From Apiotrichum sp. Y4204 (taxonomy: Eukaryota > Basidiomycota > Tremellomycetes > Trichosporonales > Trichosporonaceae): a DNA stretch of 64,000 nt. Every line of letters begins with the position of its first letter. Positions within the stretch are counted from its first letter, which is position 1. The stretch spans positions 62,001-126,000 of the forward strand of contig JAMYHL010000021.1 of assembly GCA_025531455.1 (NCBI GenBank), read 5' to 3'. The notes under the pieces were generated by a model. The model saw nothing but the letters and a program-made list of their open reading frames with translations. It made no database searches and was not told where the DNA came from. Positions 55,227 through 64,000 of the stretch are shown here, piece by piece. The position numbers and the translations under genes were made by a program.

Positions 55227-57194
55227 ATGTGGACGGTTTTGCGCGGCCCCGTCTCGACGTTGATGGCGATAGCGGCCCTTACTGCCGTCCGCGCCCAGGA
55301 CCCTGCTCCGACATCACACACCACGCCGATATCGTTCGACTACCCCGGCTTCTCGGGCTTCTGGCTCCAGGACTCGCGAGTTAAACCGACGCATTTGATA
55401 CCCAGTGTCTTCAACCTGCACAATGCCGTGCGCCAGGAGATTCCAGATGATTATATGACCGTGTATTTCCCCGCCCACAAAGCCGAGTGGAGCTACGCCG
55501 CCGAGGGCAACATGACCGGCAGTGAGATTCGCTTTGAACACTACGGCAGCGGCATGTACATGTTGGGATCGGCAACTGCCTCGCCCACCTCGTCCGAGCC
55601 CATTGCGGTCGGGACGTACCTCGGTGAGCTGGCGTACATGGGCTCCGAACAAGTGAACCAGTCGATCTACGTCCGTCAAGAATGGCTCGACCGCGGGCGC
55701 ATCTTCGAGTGCAACAACTGGCCGCAGACAAACGATGTCTTTAAAAAATACAAGTTTCACATTGCGGAGAACCTCACCACATTATGGAACGTTACGGGGA
55801 TGGGCATCGTAGCGAACATCACCACGAAAGTGTGAGTGCTCCTGCTAGTCACTGCGCTGACTTCAGACCGCCACCAGGGTCAGGCCGGCTAAAGGCGACG
55901 CGGCGGCTTCCCCTCCTCGACGAGAAGGGCAGCTTGTCCAACAACCCCATGCTAACGTTCGCGGATGGGGGTCTCTACCGGCCAAAGATCTTCAACTTCA
56001 AGACTGGCGGCAACGAAAGTAGGTGGCAATCGGAAACAATAACAGTCTATCGTACACTGTGCTTACGCCCTTCTGTAGTTATGCCCGCGCGGTATGTTCA
56101 CACCAACGAGACGTCTACTATCGACATTATGGTGCCGGCAAACACGAGCGCCCTGCAAATCAACGGCGCGACTGGGTATGACGCAACAGTCACGCTCACG
56201 CTGCTGTCGACAGGTCAGAGTTGGGAGAGTACGATCTTGCCGACAGTGTTCTACACGCGCGGCAGTGAGAGCGCGTTGTGGTTTGCCCCACTGAACCCTG
56301 CGGAGCGGTACAACGTAACGATCCGCGGTGGCATCCACACTCCGCCTGTGCCAGAACTTCAAGGCGGCGACTTCTCCAGCATCGACCTGTGGTCGTTCGA
56401 CGAGGACGCTACTGAGGACTCCACATTTAGGCCCTCGAGTTCCGGGAGCTTTCCCAACACAGCAACAGTCTATGTGACCCCCACGGCCCCCGGCAGTTCC
56501 AACAAGAACTACCAAAAGACCAATGTCGGCGCAATTGCTGGCGGAGTGGTGAGTGCACCCCTTCACTTTATAGCTCTAACTGTAGGTCGGCGGTGTCATC
56601 GGACTTGCGCTCCTCGCCCTCCTCGGCTTCTTCCTTTGGCGCCGGAATCGCCAGGCGCCGAAGAAGAGCTCGTTTGACATACTCGACTCTGGAGTTGCCG
56701 ACTCTGCCCCGCCAACGCCACCTTTGCATAACTCGTTTGTACCATACCCTTCCGGCCCGGCCAGAACGGCCCAGGAGACAACACAACACAGCTCGCACCT
56801 GGCCCCAGCGCTTGACCCCAGCAGCGGCGACCCTCCCCGCCTGCCCCCATTGTTGATCAAGCCCGACAACCCCTTCGGTTCGGGAAGTACCATGCGCGAA
56901 GCCCTCCCCGGGTCCGCGACGACGGCAAGCTCGTACCTCATGCCCAATCACTTTGGCTTGAGCCCAGTCACAGGCTCTGGGTCGTACTCGTCCTCCGGGG
57001 CCGTGCCCACGACCGAGGTCGCGTTCGAGGAGGATGCCGGGCAGCTACAGCCTATTACCGTCCCCTCGCCCGTCATGTTGTCGCCCGTCGCCATCCTCCC
57101 GCCAAACTACAACCCCCAGTGGGCGGAGGATGCGCGGCAGGCCGCCCAGGAGTCTGGAGGAGTAAATATTGCAGCACCGGCTCGGAAGTCGTAG
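55227..57194 (+). CDS. Type I membrane protein, paralog A of a tandem family of three
   Basis: Exons 55227-55831, 55867-56018, 56079-56548 and 56586-57194 (introns in phases 2, 1 and 0) encode 611 residues. A signal peptide (STLMAIAALTAVRAQ) is followed by an ectodomain of about 410 residues with at least eight N-glycosylation sequons. The intron at 56549-56585 falls inside the VGAIAGGVVGGVIG entry to the single membrane helix (GLALLALLGFFLWRR). The cytoplasmic tail of about 190 residues is Ser/Pro-rich and holds FEEDAG and ILPPNYNPQWAEDAR near its end. Ectodomain blocks shared with the two paralogs include TYLGELAYMGS, HIAENLT and VPANTSALQING. Function unknown; architecture suggests a surface receptor or adhesin. 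Confidence 0.85.
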
Positions 57195-58332
57195 AGTGGT
57201 AGGGTGGGTAGTTCTAGGGTTTTTGACACTGTGATATGGCGCTTCGGCTTGGAGATGCATTCCCGACTTGAGCATGTGCTGCGACGATCGGTTCCAGCTA
57301 AAGTAACAGTTCCGACGTTGCCTGATGTACTGTAGCTCCTTGTCACCGCCCGCCCAATGCCTCATCATAGGCCGACAGGGCAGGTCACGTTAACGTGAAC
57401 TCTTGGCTTGCCACTCCCTTCAGGACTGACCAGATTTCAGTTTCCCGCATTGTGGTGCGCCAAATCTGGCAACTCCCTCCAGGTTGTACTCGTTATGAAA
57501 CACACCCACAGTCCATAATGCCATGACGGCATCCAGGCTCGTCTGTGCTTGTTCACTCGCAGCATCTCACCCACTCGAGATAACCGTTCCCGCATTCTGG
57601 TGCACCCCCTTGCGGGCGGGGGTTCGGTAGAGCAGGTACAGGTGCTTCCCGTGTGCCTGCGATGCGGCGGTGCGACGATGCTGCCGTGAGTCCTGCGATA
57701 TCCGACAAACACTCATCCATGACTGGTACAACCGCGTAGGAGGTTAGTCCACCTTAGGAAGCACTGGCCCAGCTGTACAGACGCGACATGAGCCCACAAG
57801 ACCTGGCGGGTCGGCCTGGAAGCTCAAAGCCCGTTCACTGCGCACAAGCACAAGGCGGTTGGCGGTCACAAAGCTTCCCATTGCCGTCCACTTAATGCCT
57901 TACCAACAAAGGTGTTGGTCGTCATGGTGCGACGGTTTCAACTGACATGAAACATCGATGGCGTTACATATCTCTCCGAGCGATCTCCCAACGTAACGTG
58001 AGCATACAGGGGCAAAAGCGGGAGATGGATGAATGAAGAAGTCTGGTCAGGACGGAAAAGGTTAAGTTGGACTGTAGACACCGTAACGGCTGTTGGCATC
58101 GCTGTTGGTATCGCTCTTGGCGCAACAACCATGGTCTACACGCACGGAGCGAGCTCAATGCAGTGGATGTGATGTCCGCGGCGGAGACGTGAACAGACAA
58201 ACGTTAGAAATGAGGGGGACGAACCGCCATGTTGTTTCTTGATATCATCTCACCCTTGTCGAGCTCTACTGGAATCGTCGTCCGCACCCACTATCCCTTC
58301 TCGGTCGCACTCAGCACTGCGCATACACCACC
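57195..58332. other. Intergenic region between paralogs A and B
   Basis: 1.1 kb. Two similar words (cccgcattgtggtgcgcc near 57445 and cccgcattctggtgcacc near 57590) form a loose direct repeat. No gene. Confidence 0.4.
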
Positions 58333-60355
58333 ATGTGGCCAAAATTCCGCTTGCTGCCATCAATGCTCGCCGGCGTGGCGCTTGTCGCCGCTCAAGACTC
58401 GCCATCATCACCAATTACCACGCGGCGGACGTTTGGACTGCAGGGCTTCTCGGGCCACGTCTATGGTGGCTTGGACAACGGCCCAGAAATGAACGTCTCT
58501 GATTACGCGTGGGGTACGTGGTATGCCAAGCCGCAGAAGGTGGACGGAGCCAAGTTTGCCATGTTCTTCGACAGTCGCGACGCGGGACTCACGACTTCCG
58601 GGAGCAGAAGGAGTCTCGAGCCATGGTACCAGGTCACTTATGGCGGCCCCGAGAACGGCATGCAGTTGACGGGGAATGTGGAGTACCCGGAAGGCGACGC
58701 GATGCTCGAAGAGGGGGCGTATCTGGGCAACCTCGCTTATATTGGGAGCAAGGTTTTTGACCCAATCCCCGTTTACCTGCAGAATAACTTGCTCAAGGAC
58801 AAGGTTATTCTCGAAACTGTCGGCTGGCCTCCTGACGCGGACGACTACTTCAGAACGTACAGATTTCACGTCGCGGCCAATTTCACTGGAGTGATGACGT
58901 TCACAGGCGCAAATATTGTTGCCAACATGACTTCAGAAGGGTAAGCCGACATCGGTACTTCAAGGTTGAGCCCAGCACTGACCTCAGAACTCCGGGCTCA
59001 GAGTCGTCAAAACGGACCGTCGAGTTCATGACGCCCACCGGGCAGAAGAGCTCTGATCCAATGTTCACATGGAAAGGAGACTGGAGCTTGGCAACCCTTC
59101 GCGTCAATGATAACAACTCTCCCACAAGTATGCACAGCGCTGCGCAGCAGGGCGACGACTAACATCGCAGTCCACAACTTGCGGTACCTAAATGGTAGTG
59201 GCGATGCCGAGGTCACCATCAAGGTACCCGCCAATACCACCACAATGCGCATCAACGCCATGATTGGAAAGAAGCCCTTCGTTACTCTTACACGTGTTTC
59301 CCGGCCCGACTTGGCGCAGACAACTGGAGTACTCACGACGCTCCCCAACGTCTACGGCACCCTGGGTCCTTTATGGTTTACCACACTGGACCACAAGGAG
59401 CTCTACACTTTTACAGTAGCCGGGAACCTCGGAGCGGGTACCTGGCCAGAATACGGCGCTGCTTTGACCACGGTCGAGTTTGAGTCATATTACTCTGATG
59501 GTCACTCGGATCCCGTTCCGCCAGAGATTTACGACATAAACAGCAGCTCTGGCGCCAATACGGACAACAGCAGCACAAAGGAAAACCCCAATGGCACCAC
59601 GAGCTCTGGCACTACAAACGACAATAACATTGTCGATGGGACTAATGGTAACCGCGCCGCGTCTTCACCCGCCAAAGGCAATAAAGTTAATGTCGGCGCC
59701 ATTGCCGGCGGAATCGTGAGTCACCCACGAGCTGGATAAGAAGCTGGAGCTAATTTTCCAGGTTGGCGGTGTCATCGTGCTGCTGCTCCTCCTCATCCTG
59801 GCCTTCTATATCGGGCGGCGGAGAAGAGAGGCCCCCGTAAAGGCAAAGGAGCTGGATAACGACGCCGACCTGCCACCCGTCACTGAAGTCCGGCCTAGCA
59901 GTTTCACGCCATTCAGCGAGGCGACGGAACGCCACCGGTCCGCGCCGTCCCGCACCCCGTCCTCCAAAATGACCCCCTCGACCCCGTTCTCGAAGACAGA
60001 CTCTGCGGTGCAATCCGCGACCTCCGACGCCTCTCGCCCACAGGGATGGTCTAGCAGCTCCCCGTCCCTCCCCCCGTTCTCTCCGCCACAATTCTCAGAG
60101 AGCTCATCCAGCAGCTCGGGATGGGGCTCGCCGTCCTCGGGACCTCAATCCGCCAACCAGGCGTCAGTGGAGGTCGAGTTTGAAGAAGATGCCGGCCTGC
60201 TACAGCCCGTACGACACACGCCGAGCGTGCCCCGCGCTCTCCTTCCGCCGAATTATAACCCACAGTGGGCGGATGCCGCGCGCGAGAGCTCCGTGCCGGA
60301 CGAGGAGATACCCGCTAGGGGTCCGTCTCGGCCGCAGATGTTTGCCAGGTCGTAG
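58333..60355 (+). CDS. Type I membrane protein, paralog B of a tandem family of three
   Basis: Exons 58333-58940, 58988-59127, 59171-59715 and 59762-60355 encode 628 residues with the same intron phases (2, 1, 0) as paralogs A and C. The signal peptide is KFRLLPSMLAGVALVAAQ. The ectodomain contains AYLGNLAYIGSK, FHVAANFTGVMTFTGANIVAN and KVPANTTTMRINA, then an Asn/Ser/Thr-rich stalk of about 80 residues. The transmembrane segment GGVIVLLLLLILAFYIG is followed by RRRRE. The Ser-rich tail ends with VEFEEDAGLLQP and LLPPNYNPQWADAARE. First-block sequence is well diverged from A and C, while the tail motif is almost invariant. Confidence 0.85.
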
Positions 60356-61735
60356 AGTATTGTCTTGGTCGTCATACCATTAATTTATCAGCAATCAGGA
60401 ATGCAGTTGATATGCATGTGAGGCTGCAGCGCGTAATGTACTGTATGTGCGGTGGGCAAAGTTCAGTTTGAGAGATACAATCCGCATCAACAGTTGGAGA
60501 TACTTACAGTAGTCACCAAAAGTCTTTACAAGATTGAGATTGTTCTGCAGTGATGATGTAGCTGGTTACAGTTGTTCAGAGGCACCTTTTCTGAAGGGGG
60601 ACAGCTCTAACGACACTCTGCTGTGCAGTTTGCTTGCACAAAAGGTCTAAGGGTTGACGGCAGGCCAGCCGCGTAAAGACTTTTGGTGTCTACTGTAGCC
60701 AGCGCCGCGCGGCCATCCTTACCTCATCCTTTGTTTCCGACCTGTGCTCAAAGCAACTGGTAAACGGAGTTTGGTGGCCGGTGGCGAGGACGTGCTGCAT
60801 GGACATATGACTGTATTCCGGTGGATACCATGTCTCCGGACCAGCAGGAACGTCTCGGAGAGTGGTCTCGGAGAGTGGTCTCGGAGCGTCCCATCCTAGC
60901 GAGCGTAAAGCTTTTTCTTCCAACAAAGGTCGGACTCGAGAGGGCCATAGCGTTTGTGGGATCGCACTTGCCTCCTGTGACTATGGACGCTGGACGCCGG
61001 ATGTGACAGCGCAGTGTCCTCAGATCTGCCAACATACCACATCTGGAGGACAGGCAGGGTCGAATGTCTCCGTCCGCCTTTTGTCTTTCTTTGTCCAGCA
61101 TGCACAAAACGTGGTGTGCGAGTGTGATCGAGCGGGCCACACAGTCGGAAGCGCGGCTCAGGGCACAGCATCTTTGCAAAATGAGTACTTACCAACACTC
61201 CTCCTTTGGTCCCTTGTTCGCTTTAAGCTTTGCCGCCAGCGAGCGGCCCCTAATGCTCCGTCCGAGTTTACAGGCACTGACTCGTTACAACATCTCCTAG
61301 TCGCTGTGCTGTCAGCTCTTCATACAGGTACTTTATAGTCCGCCATTGCAAACGCCGGACGCGCGTTCTCCTGCGTGCTTCCCGAACCGAGCGTCAAGAC
61401 AGGCAGGCAGGCGATGGGCGGAAACTTGCTCGGACGCACGAAAGCCACCCGCGTACGGGTCGGGTAGCGGTACGCAGGCACCCTGTGATAAAGGCGCCGA
61501 CTCCTTCTCCAGCTGTATGATCATCGTTTTGCGGCGAGTTTCGTTCTTTCTTGGACTCGGTGCTCCATGATGGCCACAGCATGTTGAGCGCACCCTGCAC
61601 CGCTGTGCTGGTCTGACATGAAAGTGCGGATAGAATAACTGACCATCTCCTGGCAAGATGGGAATCTCATTTCACTTACCACATCCTTCTTCATTCGTGT
61701 TCACTTCCGACATACGTCCACCCCGACAGTGCACC
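60356..61735. other. Intergenic region between paralogs B and C, carrying MITE copy 2
   Basis: 1.4 kb. Apart from the MITE at 60507-60695, short frames on both strands show no family signal. Confidence 0.45.
60507..60695. mobile_element. MITE copy 2 (Tc1/mariner type), 189 bp
   Basis: Inverted relative to the copy at 3700. It is flanked by TA (60505-60506 and 60696-60697). The ends begin CAGTAG and finish CTACTG, with CACCAAAAGTCTTTAC inside the left end and its exact complement at the right. Internal segments such as agattgagattgttctgcag and gctggttacagttg are near-identical to copy 1, with an internal deletion of about 20 bases. Better-preserved ends than copy 1 suggest the more recent insertion. 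Confidence 0.85.
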
Positions 61736-63636
61736 ATGCTGGCCGGCTCGCGACTCCTCGTGTATTTCCTCGCGGCGCTGCCTGCCGCAGCGCATACCTG
61801 GCCGCAATCGTTCGAGTTCCCCGGATGGACTGGAACAACGCACTACAGCCAGGGCGTGGGGCAACGCTGGTCGTTCATGAACGCCCAGGCTCAGACGACG
61901 GCCGACGACATTCTCTTCTTTGTTCCCAACAGCGACAAGGCCTATTTCACCACCCTCAACGCCAACTTTAGTAACAACCTCGAGGTCCAAATCAATGTGG
62001 TTGGCGGAGACATGTTTCTCAAGGGGACGGTGACCAATGCAGATGGCTCGCCGTTTGACGACGGCGCGTACATGGGACAACTGGAGTATGCGGGGCCAAC
62101 GAACCCGCAAACCACCGACGTCTTCTTCAAAAGGGAATGGCACGAGCGCGGGCGGGTGCTGGAGACCAACTTGGACACTCCAGACCTTGTCCGCCCGTGG
62201 AAGTTCAAGATCGCCGAGAACTTTACAGGTGTCATCAACTTCACCGCCACGGGGGTTACTGCCAACGTGACGACCGAGATGTAAGCATAGTTGGGAGACG
62301 CTTGCACTCAGGAGACAACGAGCTGACCTGTAGACCGCCAGAGGAGGGTCCTCTGAACGTGACGCGACGACTCAACTTTTTGGACGAACGGGGAGAGCGC
62401 AACGAGGACAGCATGTTCAAGTACGAGGGCCTGTGGTGGCCAAGGACAACGACGCTTAGAGACAAGAACCAACAACGTATGCACCCTTTCTGCGGCCAGG
62501 TGTAGAGCAAGCTGGATGCTGACTTGAAGTGTCGCGTTTCAACTACCTGCACGGCAACACCACCGCGCGGTTGTCGATCGCTGTCCCTGCCAACTCGACC
62601 GCAGTCCAGCTCAACGGTGCAGTTGGACACCGGGCGGACGTCACTCTCCAACCACTGGCGACGCCGAACAGAAACGGGCAGGTCAATCTCTACAACACAA
62701 TCGACCACCATCGCGGGAGTGAGGGAGTCATGTATTTCGCTCCGCTTGACCCCACGCAGCGGTATGCCGTCATAGTCGACGGGGTGGACTCTCGATACGA
62801 TGACCGCAACGGCATGGACCTCACCTCTGTCGACTTCTGGTCATACTATCGGGACGGCCACAGCGACGAGTCAGATGGCTTCCCCAAGCAGAATAACACC
62901 GACAAGCCAAACGGCACCCCAAATGGCAACAACGACAAGGGCGAATCAGGGAACAACGGTAGCAGCAGTAAAAGTAAAACAAACATCGGCGCCATCATTG
63001 GTGGAATTGTGAGTGCGGATTCCGCCACCACAGTGCTGACCGCAGATTGGTGGTGTCGTCGTTCTGCTTCTTATTGCGTTGGCTGTTTATTTCTGCTTGC
63101 GGCGGAAAAAGCAGCGGCGGAACGGGCGAGGTGAGAAGGAGGAGATTCCTTCTGCCCGCGCGAGCGACGAGCAGGGCGATCTCAACACTGTCAACCCGTT
63201 CGGCTCCGGCACGCACTCTCCAGCGCACCTTCCACCTCATCTCACCGACAAGACACTCGTGGCCGATCCCCGGCCCCTGCTGCGCAAGCCTGAAACTGCG
63301 CTGAGCTCCGACTCGGGTCTCGGCTCGTATGTGGCATCGAGCTCGGGCAGGGAATCCAGCCCATACTCCGGTTCCTCAATTTACGCTCTCGACACCCGTA
63401 CTGGCGGCTCCAGCACCGTCCCCACCACTACCTCTCCTCTCACCTCGACGGCCGCATTCCGGCAGCATACCCCGCGGACCACCGTCGCGTTTGAGGAAGA
63501 CGCAGGCCATCTCCTGCCCATGGGTGACGATGAGGAGGGTGGCGTCGCGGTCCTCCCGCCCAACTACAACCCCCAGTGGGCTGAAGACGCGCGCGGACGC
63601 GTACCGCTGAGGCGGGGCTCGGTGAGCAAACGGTAG
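61736..63636 (+). CDS. Type I membrane protein, paralog C of a tandem family of three
   Basis: Exons 61736-62280, 62334-62476, 62530-63008 and 63046-63636 encode 585 residues with intron phases 2, 1, 0. The signal peptide is LAGSRLLVYFLAALPAAAH. The ectodomain carries FEFPGWTGTTHYSQG, AYMGQLEYAG, RGRVLETN, KFKIAENFTGVINFTATGV and VPANSTAVQLNGAVG, then an Asn/Gly/Asp/Lys-rich stalk. The membrane helix is GGVVVLLLIALAVYFCL followed by RRKKQRR. The tail ends TVAFEEDAGHLLP and VLPPNYNPQWAEDARG. The start at 61736 was chosen over an upstream in-frame ATG because it begins directly at the signal peptide, and the same holds for A. Confidence 0.85.
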
Positions 63637-63859
63637 TTAGTGGATATTGGGATGCGGTGTTGATATGCACGTTATTGTTTGGTGGCCCCGAGAGTTGATT
63701 GTGAGCAACGACTTTGAACCGTGACGCGTCTTAGACTGCAGTGTTCGTTGCGTGGGCTGGATTGTTAGAGCTCCCACATCGCAGCGGTTTAGGGTCAATA
63801 ACCTGTACAATACATCTCTGCATGGTCTTTGTCTGATGCCTCTTTCTCTCCCATTACCA

Positions 63860-64000
63860 TCACAACCGCTGGTCCTTTGGCATTTTGCGCATTCTGTCCA
63901 TCAGCTCAGTTCTTCCGGATATGGGTAAGGGTACTCACGCCTGGCGCACACCAAGGTCGCCGAGGACCTCCTCAGTCCCGCCGAGGATGGCATCGAATTT
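63860..64000 (-). CDS. Acyl-CoA dehydrogenase, 3' end only (partial)
   Basis: Two exons are visible, the truncated 64000-63939 and the last 63893-63860. Together they read FDAILGGTEEVLGDLGVRQA followed by MRKMPKDQRL and stop. The GGTEEV segment is the C-terminal substrate/FAD contact of acyl-CoA dehydrogenases (G-G-T/S-E-E). The MRKMPKDxRL ending is common in fungal members. The rest of the gene lies beyond the window. It converges on paralog C. Confidence 0.75.

Overview
The window is nuclear DNA of a basidiomycete yeast, most likely a tremellomycete of the Trichosporonales type. That placement is an inference from gene content and intron style; no marker gene fixes the species. Coding sequence is GC-rich with strong C/G third positions. 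Genes carry many short introns (about 30-60 bp) with GTGAGT/GTAAGT-like donors and a CTGAC or CTAAC branch-type sequence just before the acceptor. Every spliced model below was joined by hand, and the reading-frame lengths close to a multiple of three. I saw no rRNA, tRNA or CRISPR.

Region 1 (1-10.3 kb): ornithine carbamoyltransferase, then a 4 kb repeat-rich stretch holding a Tc1/mariner-type MITE, a copper-transporter fragment and decayed copies of an unidentified gene family. Next come a Sec4/Rab8 GTPase (reverse) and, divergent from it, COP9 signalosome subunit 1, then the SBDS/Sdo1 ribosome maturation factor (reverse).

Region 2 (10.7-32.3 kb): nucleoporin Nic96, mitochondrial FAD glycerol-3-phosphate dehydrogenase with a C-terminal EF-hand pair, a 2-oxoglutarate/Fe(II) oxygenase (reverse), a class I/II aminotransferase, a Gly/Gln/Ser-rich protein, a membrane-anchored von Willebrand A protein with a Gln/Gly/Tyr/Pro repeat tail, a zinc alcohol dehydrogenase, a hotdog thioesterase and a RING finger protein (reverse).

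Region 3 (32.3-53.1 kb) is looser and more accessory. It holds an RTA1-type seven-helix membrane protein, a Zn2Cys6 transcription factor, a small two-repeat protein of unknown function (reverse), an intronless MmgE/PrpD protein, a cyclase-family hydrolase (reverse), an FAD monooxygenase, a 99-residue low-complexity protein (reverse) and a single-pass membrane protein (reverse). The regulator, MmgE/PrpD, cyclase and monooxygenase could form a small catabolic cluster; this is inferred from proximity and families only.

Region 4 (53-64 kb): after a 2 kb gap come three tandem paralogous type I membrane proteins with identical intron positions and phases, diverged ectodomains, and a shared cytoplasmic tail motif. 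A second MITE copy lies between the second and third. The window ends inside the 3' end of an acyl-CoA dehydrogenase gene on the reverse strand.
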